Positions 43,188 to 51,238 of a stretch of 64,000 bases of DNA are shown here, piece after piece (position 1 is the stretch's first letter; every line of letters starts with the position of its first letter). The position numbers and the translations under genes were made by a program. Source of the DNA: a bacterium (lineage in GTDB: Bacteria > SZUA-182 > DTGQ01); contig JBFLZW010000022.1 of assembly GCA_040755755.1 (NCBI GenBank), positions 237,654 through 301,653 of the forward strand, given 5' to 3'. Under the pieces are notes generated by a model that had not been told where the DNA came from, searched no databases, and worked only from the letters and a program-made list of their open reading frames with translations.

Positions 43188-43281
43188 GTTGATCGGCCTT
43201 TGGACCGGCCTTATTGACCGGATCCATTGCCGATTTCGTCCCTAACCCAAGGGAGGGGAGCTTTTCTCCTTCCTCCAAGCC

Positions 43282-43374
43282 GCATGGAGGACCACTTCCT
43301 CCTCCATGCAAGCCTCCCTTCCATAGCACGGGAGGGGCAGCAACCTTGCTTCCTCAAAACTGCCCCTCCCGTGC
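43282..43374. terminator. Two hairpins between secreted protein and phosphodiesterase genes
   Basis: GCATGGAGG pairs with CCTCCATGC (43282-43290 and 43301-43309), and GCACGGGAGGGGCAG pairs perfectly with its complement (43326-43340 and 43360-43374). They lie in the 267-bp gap and likely isolate the two transcription units. Confidence 0.5.
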
Positions 43375-43454
43375 AGCTTCTATCTTTCTTTTCATTGAGC
43401 GAAAATCTGGTGAAGAAGAGCAAAATGGCCGAAAAGATGGAGAGGAGGATAACC

Positions 43455-44219
43455 ATGAAGATTCAAGTTCTGGGGTGTTGCGGGGGAAGGCTGCCTGGCT
43501 TCTATACGAGCGGTTTTTTATTGAATGACCATCTTCTCCTTGATGCTGGAGAGATAGGGGGAGTGTTAAAGATTGAGGATCAATGCCAAATCAGTGATAT
43601 CCTGCTCACCCATGCCCACCTGGACCATGTCGTGGGTCTTCCCTTTCTTGGGGATACTATTTTCGGGCAGATCCATAAATCCATCTCTATTATCAGCATT
43701 CAGGATGTGCTTGACAGCCTCCATCGGCATGTATTTAACGATCAGATATGGCCGGACTTCACCCGGCTGCCTGGCCAGCATGGACAGCCTGTGTTCCGCC
43801 TGCAACCTCTTCGCCCAGGTCTGCCCTGTTCCATTGCTGAATTCGAAGTTATCTCCTTTCCCGTGCGCCATACGGTTCCTACTGCCGGTTACCTGATTCG
43901 TGACCAGGAAACCGCTATCCTGTATTCCGGGGATACCGGCAGTCTTCAGGATATTATTCAGGCTATCAGGAGTGCTGAAAAACTCAAGGCCGCCTTTATT
44001 GAAACTTCCTTTCCGAACCGGCTGAAGAAATTGGCTGAAGAGACGGGCCACCTTATTCCGGCAGCTTTATCCACGCTCCTGGCTGAATTGGATCCGCAGA
44101 TTCAGGTCTGGCTTTTTGGCATGAAGCCGCAGTACCTTGAAGAGATTGCCAAAGAGTGCCAGGAATTTCAGGACAGAGCCAGAATACTGAGACAGGGAGA
44201 GATCCTGCACCTGACATGA
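43455..44219 (+). CDS. MBL-fold cyclic nucleotide phosphodiesterase (class II type)
   Basis: A 254-residue metallo-beta-lactamase-fold hydrolase. THAHLDHVVGLP near residue 50 fits the class II cyclic-nucleotide phosphodiesterase signature HxHLDHxxG. Further metal ligands are in PVRHTVPTAGY and YSGDTG. The start is fixed by GAGGAGG before the ATG at 43455; a longer frame to 43227 crosses the hairpins. A terminator hairpin overlaps its stop. It sits 87 bases upstream of the adenylate cyclase gene, so it probably breaks down the nucleotide that the cyclase makes. Confidence 0.85.
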   Translation: MKIQVLGCCGGRLPGFYTSGFLLNDHLLLDAGEIGGVLKIEDQCQISDILLTHAHLDHVVGLPFLGDTIFGQIHKSISIISIQDVLDSLHRHVFNDQIWPDFTRLPGQHGQPVFRLQPLRPGLPCSIAEFEVISFPVRHTVPTAGYLIRDQETAILYSGDTGSLQDIIQAIRSAEKLKAAFIETSFPNRLKKLAEETGHLIPAALSTLLAELDPQIQVWLFGMKPQYLEEIAKECQEFQDRARILRQGEILHLT

Positions 44220-44230
44220 CAGGTGCAGGA
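44203..44230 (+). terminator. Hairpin overlapping the phosphodiesterase stop codon
   Basis: TCCTGCACCTG and its perfect complement flank a 6-base loop that contains the TGA stop of the phosphodiesterase gene. It is an 11-bp stem. Without a clear T-run it may dampen rather than end transcription into the cyclase. Confidence 0.6.
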
Positions 44231-44306
44231 ATTGAAGGACACCACACCAGATACAGAGGCACAGAGGTAAGCCCGGAGAAAAGCACAGGCGTGGGGGGGT
44301 GAGAGA

Positions 44307-46553
44307 GTGAAAAACTCGAGAAAAACTCTTGCCTGGGGATTTATCATCAGCCTTTCGATCAGCCTGGCCATGATGGGACTCTATGTTGGACACCCCCGGT
44401 TCATGGAAGTCATTGAGCTGAAAGCATTCGACCTGCGTTTTCGCTGGCGGGGGTGCATTCCTCAAGGACCTGAAGTGGTCATTGCAGCCATAGACCAGAA
44501 AAGCATTGATGAGCTGGGAAGATGGCCCTGGCCGCGCAGCAGAATGAAGCGCCTGGTCGATGAGCTGAAAGCTGCCGGAGCCAGGGTTGTGGCATTTGAT
44601 ATCACCTTTCCCTCCCCGGAGCTGGACCCGGAATCCTCTGAAGAGCATGCCCTTGAGCTGGTCAAAAATCTCAACAGCTCCGCTCTTTCGATTGACCGCC
44701 AGCAAATCAGGAAGGCATTAAGCCGCCTTGACCCGGACCGGGATTTCAGCCTGGCCATTCGGAAAGCGGGCAATGTTATTCTGGGCATGTTTTTCTTCCT
44801 CTCTCCGCAGGAGGTACCGACCGGCAAGAGGCTGCGGCCTGCTCCGCCTTATCTTGTCTCGCAGCGCTATCCCCTGGTTCAGCAGTTGGGTCCCGTGGCT
44901 TCGGACAGCCCCATCATCCCTCAAGGGTATGGCTATGAAGCCAGTCTGGACATGCTGGGGGCTTGCGCGCTGGCCAGCGGAGCTTTTAATATGTACCCGG
45001 ATTTTGACGGTACGATCCGCTGGGCTCCTCTGATTATTGCCTATCAGGGGAATTACTACCCTTCCCTGGATATGCAGGTTATCAGGCATTACTGGGGTTT
45101 GAACGGGGATTCCATACTGATCCAGATGGGTGAGCACGGAGTGGAAAGCCTGCTCCTCGAAGGCATGCCTGTTCCGGTCGATGCCAGAGGTCACCTGCTC
45201 ATCAATTACCGAGGGCCGCACGACACCTATGCCCACTACAGCATCTGCGATATCCTCTCCCGCCGGATTCCGGCTGAAAAACTCCGGGACAGGATTGTTC
45301 TGGTAGGAGCTACAGCAACCGGCATCTATGATATGCGCTATACCCCGTATAACATCATGGCCGGGGTGGAAATCCACGCCAATATCCTGGATAGCCTGCT
45401 CCATCTTGACTTTCTTTCACTTCCGGGGCATTATATTCTCGTAGATTTATGCCTGTTGCTGGCTGTCGGCCTGCTGCTCGGTTTCCTGCTCCCCCTTACC
45501 CGGCCCCTCGTGGGATTAAGTCTGACTGCGGCTCTTCTTGCCGGCTATACCGGGTTCAATCACTACCTGTTCTCTTCGCGGGGGATGTGGATCAATCTGG
45601 TCTATCCGGCTGCGGAAATAATGGTCATTTTTACCATGATTACCCTTTACCGATATGCCACCGAGGAGAAGGAGAAGAAAAGGATCAAAAACTCCTTTGA
45701 GCGCTACCTCGCTCCCGACCTGGTTCAGGAGCTTATCCAGAATCCGCAGATGCTGAGCCTTGGAGGAGAAAAAAAGCTCCTGACGGTCCTTTTTTCCGAT
45801 ATCCGGGGGTTTACTTCCATCTCCGAGCGGCTGGAGCCGGAAGCCCTGGTGTCCTTTTTAAATGAATACATGAGCATCATGTCCACGATCATCCTGAATT
45901 ACTCGGGATTTCTGGATAAGTTCATCGGCGATGCCATTATGGCTGTCTACTGTGCACCTATTGTCCGGGAAGATCATGCCCTGTTGGCCTGCCGGGCTGC
46001 CCTGGACATGCGAACAGCCCTGGCCGGAATCAATCGGAATCTGCATCAGAAGAATTTTCCGCAGATAAAAATCGGCATCGGCATCAATTCCGGTGAAATG
46101 ATCGTCGGCAATATGGGTTCCAGGGAACGGATGGATTATACGGTCCTGGGGGATAATGTCAACCTGGCCTCGCGGCTGGAAGGAATTACCAAGGTTTATG
46201 GGGTGGATGTGGTAATCAGCGAGCACACCTGTCAGCTTGTCCGGGATGAATTTGTCGTCCGGGAGCTTGATATGGTCCGGGTGAAAGGAAAAACGCAGCC
46301 GGTGAAAATATTTGAGCTTATGGGCAGGAAGGAAGAAGCGGCCCATTATGAACCTCTGCTGCGAAGCTTTGCCGAAGGGCTCAGGGTTTACCGGAATCAG
46401 CGGTGGGAGGAAGGGCTCAGGAAGTTTCAGAAGGTTTTGGAGATTTGCCCCTCCGATGGGCCCTCGAAATACTATCTTGACCGCTGCCGTCAATACCTGC
46501 ATTCTCCTCCAGTGCCTGACTGGGATGGCGTACTTACCCTGACGGCTAAATAA
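44307..46553 (+). CDS. CHASE2-domain class III adenylate/guanylate cyclase
   Basis: A 748-residue membrane receptor-cyclase. An N-terminal membrane helix is followed by an extracytoplasmic CHASE2 domain (about 30-350: FDLRFRWRG, VVIAAIDQKSIDELGRWPWPR, VVAFDITFPSPE), three membrane helices (about 375-445), and a class III cyclase (about 480-665) with metal-binding FSDIRGF and GDAIMAVYCAP, and NSGEMIVGNMGSR. The substrate-selecting position is not certain, so cAMP or cGMP both remain possible. A helical C-terminal segment (LLRSFAEGLRVYRNQRWEEGLRKFQ) resembles a TPR. GTG start at 44307. It follows the phosphodiesterase in the same orientation. Confidence 0.93.
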   Translation: MKNSRKTLAWGFIISLSISLAMMGLYVGHPRFMEVIELKAFDLRFRWRGCIPQGPEVVIAAIDQKSIDELGRWPWPRSRMKRLVDELKAAGARVVAFDITFPSPELDPESSEEHALELVKNLNSSALSIDRQQIRKALSRLDPDRDFSLAIRKAGNVILGMFFFLSPQEVPTGKRLRPAPPYLVSQRYPLVQQLGPVASDSPIIPQGYGYEASLDMLGACALASGAFNMYPDFDGTIRWAPLIIAYQGNYYPSLDMQVIRHYWGLNGDSILIQMGEHGVESLLLEGMPVPVDARGHLLINYRGPHDTYAHYSICDILSRRIPAEKLRDRIVLVGATATGIYDMRYTPYNIMAGVEIHANILDSLLHLDFLSLPGHYILVDLCLLLAVGLLLGFLLPLTRPLVGLSLTAALLAGYTGFNHYLFSSRGMWINLVYPAAEIMVIFTMITLYRYATEEKEKKRIKNSFERYLAPDLVQELIQNPQMLSLGGEKKLLTVLFSDIRGFTSISERLEPEALVSFLNEYMSIMSTIILNYSGFLDKFIGDAIMAVYCAPIVREDHALLACRAALDMRTALAGINRNLHQKNFPQIKIGIGINSGEMIVGNMGSRERMDYTVLGDNVNLASRLEGITKVYGVDVVISEHTCQLVRDEFVVRELDMVRVKGKTQPVKIFELMGRKEEAAHYEPLLRSFAEGLRVYRNQRWEEGLRKFQKVLEICPSDGPSKYYLDRCRQYLHSPPVPDWDGVLTLTAK

Positions 46554-46701
46554 GGAACCGAATCGAGACTGTGTTTGCATCCCGTTTCAGAAACGATGCC
46601 GCTTAAGCCAGGTGAAATGTCCACTGGACCGATAGACGGTTCTGGAACAAAAAATTGGCTCTTGAAAGCTTTTTTGTAGTATTATATTGATAAGGATAAG
46701 G

Positions 46702-46743
46702 TGCTCATAAGCTCTTTTATCTTACTATTTAATGTTATGAGCA
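46702..46743. promoter_or_regulatory. Inverted repeat before the antitoxin remnant
   Basis: TGCTCATAA and its exact complement are separated by 24 bases, 35 bases before the first antitoxin ATG. This is a plausible operator for an autoregulated toxin-antitoxin unit, or a leftover of one. Confidence 0.4.
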
Positions 46744-46777
46744 TTATTTTACGGTTATTATAAAAAGGCTGGTAGAA

Positions 46778-46988
46778 ATGTATAAAATTATAGATCTTCA
46801 TGACTTGCCAGATGAGGATGTAAAACTTGTCGAGGAATTAGTTGAATTCCTAGAAGAAAAAGCAAAAAAAGCTGGCTTGCAGGGAGAAAGAAACAATGGA
46901 TCACAAAGAGGAAAAAATCAACTTTGCCACTTGGTCTTCCGATGTGATTGGTAAGTTGACCAGAGAAGAGATTTATGACTACCTCTGA
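46778..46988 (+). pseudogene. Frameshifted antitoxin of a PIN module
   Basis: The first frame reads MYKIIDLHDLPDEDVKLVEE then EFLEEKAKKAG and stops at 46954. A different frame, starting ATG 46896 behind GGAG, reads KEEKINFATWSSDVIGKLTR then EEIYDYL to 46988. Joined, the two make the usual PIN-partner antitoxin (LP..DVKLVEEFVEFL ... FA.W...GKLTREEIYDYL). A length change near 46865-46895 split it. The second frame overlaps the toxin start by 14 bases, as in intact modules. Confidence 0.65.
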
Positions 46989-47307
46989 GATTGCTTTTAT
47001 AGATAGCAATATTCTTGTTTATGCTTCACAGACCTTTTCTCAATTCTTTTTACCTGCCAAACAACTCAGAGATAAGGGAATGAGAGGTGAATTACCTCTT
47101 TGTGTTTGTCCCCAGATACTCATAGAGTTCTTTGCCGTAATAACCAGTCCCAAGAGAGTAACACACCCCTGTACCCAAGGGGAAGCTATTGTTGAAATCA
47201 AAAAGTACATCGAGTCTAGAAATATTATTAAGTTTTCTCCTCAGGAAGATACTCTGGATAGAACAATTGCTCTTTTGGAAAAATATGAGATCAAGAGGCA
47301 ATTGTAA
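46975..47307 (+). pseudogene. Truncated PIN-domain toxin
   Basis: A 110-residue frame with the PIN start FIDSNILVYASQ (first acidic residue) and QILIEFFAVIT (second). It stops at KRQL before the third and fourth acidic residues expected in the D..AT....GV..I.T.N..DF part. No continuation is visible in the following 115 bases. The active site is therefore incomplete and the toxin is probably dead, which fits the broken antitoxin. Confidence 0.7.
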
Positions 47308-47423
47308 CCAAGAACACTGTGAGTATCAATGCCAACTCAAGATAGATCGTATGGATTACCGTGCACTGAGGAATAAAAGAGATAATCCCGATCACTCATT
47401 ATACGGGAAGAAAGGAAAAAAAT

Positions 47424-47726
47424 ATGGAAATCCAGGAAATTGATCTGGATGGGCGCAAGCTGAAAGGGGTAAGGATACCGACGGGAAATACCGTTATCCT
47501 GGTTATTGAAGCTCCGGGAGGATTTCTTGGCTGTGGCTATTTTGACATCGAGACAGCCAATAAAGTCAAAGATATTGCAGCTATCGTCACCGGTGTCAGG
47601 ACCTTTCAGGACATGCTGGACAAGCCGGTCCAAAAGGTCAGCCAGTCTGCTCAGGAACTGGGAATTACCGTAGGATCTTCGGGGCTTGAGGCGCTCCGGA
47701 AGATGCTGGCCGGTGAATTGATCTGA
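47424..47726 (+). CDS. DUF1805 protein
   Basis: A 100-residue protein matching DUF1805: LDGRKLKGVRIPTGNTVILVIEAPGG (with the GGFLGCGYFD turn at about 34-43), then EIANK/ETANKVKD and VTGVRTFQDMLDKPVQKVS. Members are small, probably dimeric, with a buried cysteine and no known enzyme activity. AAAGGAA precedes the ATG. It lies between the decayed toxin module and the convergent methyltransferase gene. Confidence 0.8.
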   Translation: MEIQEIDLDGRKLKGVRIPTGNTVILVIEAPGGFLGCGYFDIETANKVKDIAAIVTGVRTFQDMLDKPVQKVSQSAQELGITVGSSGLEALRKMLAGELI

Positions 47727-47782
47727 TTGATGGGCATCGCACGCGGGTTGTGGAAGCGGGCAGCTCATGATTACTGAAGCGG

Positions 47783-48385
47783 TCACATGATCACGGAAGC
47801 AATGATTGGCGGAAGATGCAGATGAGGCAATATCCGTGGATAGATCACATTTCCCAAAAACATCATGGCCAGAACAGCTCCGGTGAATCCCAGAATGCAC
47901 TGCTTCTCTTTCCTGATGCCCCGCATCCAGAGGGTGGCGGATTCTCCCCTGTCCATTGACCTGCGCAAAGGGTTCGGAACAAGCCGGGGGACGCTCTGAT
48001 AATATTTGGACCATGCATCGGGAAATTTACTTTTTAATCTTTCCTCTTCCCGGAAAATCACCGGATAGTAAACAAGGAGAAAGAAAAGAAATGTACAGCC
48101 CAGGAGAACAGGTCTTTGAACAGCCAGACAGAAGCCGATAGCCATAATCATGCTGCCAAGATAAAGCGGATTCCGGGTGTATCGGTACGGCCCCTGAGTG
48201 CAGAGAGTGACATTTTTCTGGATATGGCTGGCCGCCCAGATCCTGATCAACAACCCCACCAGAGCGACTCCGATACCTGGCCACCAGATTCCCCTGGTGC
48301 AGGAAAGCAAGACCACCGCCCCTAATGCCCAGCCTAAAAAAAATCTCTGCCTTTCACTTAATTTTCTCTGCCTGGTGTTTTGCAT
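47783..48385 (-). CDS. Isoprenylcysteine carboxyl methyltransferase-like protein
   Basis: A 200-residue inner-membrane protein with four or five helices. The ICMT/PEMT-type signature is seen: TQGPYRYTRNPLYLGSMI (SAM-binding GPYR..RHPxY pattern with Asn for His) and REEERLKSKFPDAWSKYYQSVPRLVPNP near the end. In bacteria such proteins methylate lipids or small substrates, but no target is implied here. The ATG at 48385 is preferred to the GTG at 48403 on the basis of GAGGG spacing. Confidence 0.85.
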   Translation of the reverse strand: MQNTRQRKLSERQRFFLGWALGAVVLLSCTRGIWWPGIGVALVGLLIRIWAASHIQKNVTLCTQGPYRYTRNPLYLGSMIMAIGFCLAVQRPVLLGCTFLFFLLVYYPVIFREEERLKSKFPDAWSKYYQSVPRLVPNPLRRSMDRGESATLWMRGIRKEKQCILGFTGAVLAMMFLGNVIYPRILPHLHLPPIIASVIM

Positions 48386-48564
48386 CTTTAGTATTACCCT
48401 CACTCATTACCTCTTGATTTCTTCAGTACCCGGTACGTATTGTCCTGGTATTTCTCCTGCTTCGACCGTCGTATTTTCCTTCTAGCATATCGTGAAAAGC
48501 TGTTCGCTGTCAACAGCTTTGGTGAGATGTGGAGCGGGGGGAAAATGCTGCCCTGCGCTCAATG

Positions 48565-49272
48565 TTAAGGAGCTGCTTTTATTCTGACTCCTGACTTCTG
48601 ACTTCTGACTTCTGACTTCTGGCTCCTGACTCCTGACTTCTGACTATGGCACAAAGTGCAATTTGCGGCCGCGATATCCCGCTCCTTGTGGCAAAGAAAG
48701 CAGGAGCTTTTCATATTGGGCAGGAACGAACCTTCCCCATGAGCAACATCTCTATGGCAGGGCATACATTTTGAAATCGTGCCGATTTTTTCCATTACCT
48801 GGATATGCTTGACGTGGTTTAAGGTAATCAGCCGGTCTGGCCGGGCATGGTTGTCTATATCTTCTATTTGGTGGCATCCTGATTGAGTGCAGGACACCGG
48901 CTCGCAGATTGTTGGCTGTATCGCTGTTGGTTCTGGTTGTACGAGATTTGCCTGACAATTCCGCGCCGATAAGGAAGAGGGGAAAGAAGGGAAAGTCGGA
49001 TCGAGGAATTCCAGATGAGTGAATGCCGTCTCGACCTGGCTTTGGAGAAAACCCAGGAACCCTGGGCGGGCGTGGCAATGTATACAGGCACTTCCCTGGG
49101 AATTAACCGGGCTGTGTTTGGATTTTCTCCAGGTAGCGGCAATGTTTGATGTTTCATGGCAACGAAGACAAAACCAGGCAGTAGAGGATATTTTGATCCC
49201 AACAACAGTCATCACACTCATAAGGGAGATACCTGAGCCAGCGATAATCAGCAGTTTTTTCAGTTTCCTCAT
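48565..49272 (-). CDS. Multihaem c-type cytochrome (NapC/NirT-like) with repeat-derived tail
   Basis: A 235-residue cytochrome: an N-terminal signal or anchor (LLIIAGSGISLMSVMTVVG), then haem motifs CLRCH, CIHCH, CMPCH, CFLCH and CTLCH plus a degenerate CTQSGCH site, so five CxxCH and one CxxxCH. Such proteins shuttle electrons from quinol or within the periplasm. After the last haem site the chain continues with SQKSGVRSQKSEVRSQKSGVR, encoded entirely by the 7-bp repeat array (seven-residue period), then IKAAP. So the original stop was probably overrun by repeat expansion or insertion. GGGAGG precedes the ATG. No partner enzyme gene is adjacent. Confidence 0.85.
   Translation of the reverse strand: MRKLKKLLIIAGSGISLMSVMTVVGIKISSTAWFCLRCHETSNIAATWRKSKHSPVNSQGSACIHCHARPGFLGFLQSQVETAFTHLEFLDPTFPSFPSSLSARNCQANLVQPEPTAIQPTICEPVSCTQSGCHQIEDIDNHARPDRLITLNHVKHIQVMEKIGTISKCMPCHRDVAHGEGSFLPNMKSSCFLCHKERDIAAANCTLCHSQKSGVRSQKSEVRSQKSGVRIKAAP
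48584..48646. repeat. Heptamer array, nine units of CTGACTY type
   Basis: Nine head-to-tail 7-base units (CTGACTC, CTGACTT, one CTGGCTC) directly inside the 3' end of the cytochrome gene. The outer edge reads ATTCTGACTCCTGACT, as at the arrays at 3154-3167 (two units) and 52905-52974 (ten units, opposite orientation). Confidence 0.95.
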
Positions 49273-49617
49273 ACCTGCATCCTCCCATCGAGAAGATCAA
49301 GTGAAGCCGCAAATGAGCCCAGAGTTCTTTCTTGCCGCATTCGGACCCCCTGAATTTTTACCGTGTTTCACAATTGAAACAAAAATAGAATCCCTGCTTG
49401 ACCAACAGGTAATTAACAGTTTGAATAATCATATCTTTTACGATGGCACGGAGTATGCTTCGGTTAATTTTCACGGGAAGAATATAATTTGGAACATGAT
49501 TTGAAACATAGTGACTTGGCGAATTATCCCCGGTGAAAGGAGGTTGAAAGATAATGTGATATATATTTTTTAAACACTTGGAGAGGGAACCATAAAAGAG
49601 AATACGAGGGTAAAACC
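49273..49617. other. Divergent intergenic region
   Basis: A 345-bp gap between the cytochrome (minus) and secreted-protein (plus) genes. It must hold both promoters. GTTTCA and TGAAAC form an inverted repeat at 49365-49380 with a 4-base spacer. No gene seen. Confidence 0.45.
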
Positions 49618-50181
49618 ATGAGTAAAGAAAAAGTAATGAAGGTAGTATCTTTATCACGTCCTCTCTTTATCGGGATAAGTATATTACTCGTAACCGGCAT
49701 AAAAACAGCCAAGGCTCAAAATTGGGCTGCCCTGCCTCCGTACAATACTCTCTGGCCGTTATGGTCTCCGGCACTATCACCAACCAATGCCTCCACCGGG
49801 CTTCCCACTCCGCTGGTCACCAGTCTTACACCAGCCACCGTTTTACCAGCCCAGCCCGGCCTGACATGGGATCCCTTCCGAAGGGAACCCTGGCTGCTCT
49901 ATAATACTCCCCTTGGTATGGCTTATTATGATCCTCTTACCGGAATCGATCTCTGGCCGCCGGGAATCCTGATTAACCAGATTACCGGCCTTCCTATCAC
50001 TCTCACCTTGCCCGCTAATTATTCCGCTCTTCCTCCGACCCTGGTCTCCTGGCTGGCAGCCAATGTTCCGGCGGCGAACTGGTCATATCTCGTGGCCTAT
50101 CCAACCTACGCAAGCAGGACTTCGACTCTTCCCCGGCCAACGCTGAGCTCGCTGCTGACTCCTACAGCTCTTCTTCTGTAA
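49618..50181 (+). CDS. Exported proline-rich protein, unknown
   Basis: A 187-residue product with a signal peptide ending near KAQNWA. The mature part is unusual: rich in Pro, Leu, Thr and Trp, with few charged residues, repeating PLWSPALSP/TPLVTSLTPATVLP/ITLTLPANYSALPPTLV-like short blocks. It has no recognised domain. GAGGG precedes the ATG. Possibly a surface or matrix protein. Confidence 0.65.
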   Translation: MSKEKVMKVVSLSRPLFIGISILLVTGIKTAKAQNWAALPPYNTLWPLWSPALSPTNASTGLPTPLVTSLTPATVLPAQPGLTWDPFRREPWLLYNTPLGMAYYDPLTGIDLWPPGILINQITGLPITLTLPANYSALPPTLVSWLAANVPAANWSYLVAYPTYASRTSTLPRPTLSSLLTPTALLL

Positions 50182-50307
50182 ACTGGTTTTTCAGCTTTTC
50201 CCCCTTCCCCCTGTCCCTCTTCCCCTTTGGGGAGTGAGGGGCAGGAGAGGGGAGACTTTCAGACAACCTGCCAAGCCGGAGAAATACAATGAAAATTACT
50301 GGCCAGG

Positions 50308-50877
50308 TCAAGCCTCTCCGACGAGTATCTTATCGTTGTTCAGAGTTGCCTTTACTATGGTCAGAGGTTTTGGCGCAGGACCGGATTTTACATTTCCGTT
50401 CAGGTCATATTTTGCACCATGACATGGGCAGACGATTTCCTGACTGCTTTCATCCCACTGTACGATGCATCCCAGGTGGGTGCATACAGCCGAGAGGGCA
50501 ACAAGGCCACTGGCTGTGTTAATGACAATAGTAGGAGTTTCTTTATAATTGATAATCTTGGACTTTCCCATGGTGACCTCGGCTGCACTGACTTCCACAA
50601 CACTTGAATTTCGGGCTGATCTCTGGGGAGGCATCAGATATCGAATTATCGGGTAAATGAATGCCCCGGCTATAGCTCCGAAAATTCCCTTGCCCAGGAT
50701 ATCCAGGAATATCCTTCGAGTAATTGCAAGATAAGGTTTCTGCGTTTTTACCGGCTCAGCTTCAGCTGCTACTTCCACTTCTTCCACTTCTACTTCTACT
50801 TCCACTTCCGACTTAGCTAATTCCATAGGTATGAGTAGGCTCCAAAATGAAATATCCGTTCGAATTATTTTCCTCAC
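50308..50877 (-). CDS. Rieske iron-sulfur protein (QcrA-like)
   Basis: A 189-residue protein. The C-terminal Rieske domain has the two cluster motifs CTHLGC (about 131-136) and CPCHGAKYD (about 150-158), with PAPKPL near the end. One membrane helix is predicted (ILGKGIFGAIAGAFIYPIIRYL), preceded by a twin-arginine-like RRIF sequence. Upstream is a Glu/Val low-complexity stretch (SEVEVEVEVEEVEV) encoded by a short tandem repeat. No cytochrome b gene is adjacent, so it is an orphan subunit here. The GTG at 50877 with AGAGG is the assumed start; the ATG at 50826 is an alternative. Confidence 0.88.
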   Translation of the reverse strand: MRKIIRTDISFWSLLIPMELAKSEVEVEVEVEEVEVAAEAEPVKTQKPYLAITRRIFLDILGKGIFGAIAGAFIYPIIRYLMPPQRSARNSSVVEVSAAEVTMGKSKIINYKETPTIVINTASGLVALSAVCTHLGCIVQWDESSQEIVCPCHGAKYDLNGNVKSGPAPKPLTIVKATLNNDKILVGEA

Positions 50878-50944
50878 TCTGTCCTCTTATCCGCTTTGAA
50901 GGTAATGGATAAGATGATGAGGGGGACGTTAAGTTATTGCAAGA

Positions 50945-50969
50945 GGGACAGGTTTAAATCACCTGTCCC
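50945..50969. terminator. Hairpin upstream of the Rieske gene
   Basis: GGGACAGGT and ACCTGTCCC form a 9-bp stem with a 7-base loop, followed on the plus strand by CCTTTT. It may serve a plus-strand transcript, or it may be a repeat-type hairpin. Confidence 0.4.
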
Positions 50970-51238
50970 CCTTTTACCCAACCGGGCGGATAATTATCGT
51001 ATCCTGTGTACCTGTTTGTGCACACCGCGCTGTAATCTTATGGTCAGTTGGCACCTTCCCTTCGGATCTGGGAACTGCTGCGGCAGAGCCGCTTTCAGAT
51101 GGAGAGCGGGGCGTTACTGCCCCCTTTTCCAAGGGGGCAGTTTGGGGAGCTTCTATCCCATCAGACACCATACTCCAATCTGTTTGCCGGTATCCCGACC
51201 GACCGCATATTTAGAGTGCTGTGTACTTTCTCAGGTAC
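50970..51238. other. Intergenic region with hairpin
   Basis: No gene seen. CTGCCCCCTT and its complement form a 10-bp stem with a 4-base loop at 51117-51140, a likely transcript end for the calcium-repeat protein gene or a dispersed element. Confidence 0.45.

Noticed and set aside
48584-48646. Possible CRISPR array
   Set aside because: Units are 7 bases long and contiguous, with no spacers; it is a simple tandem repeat.
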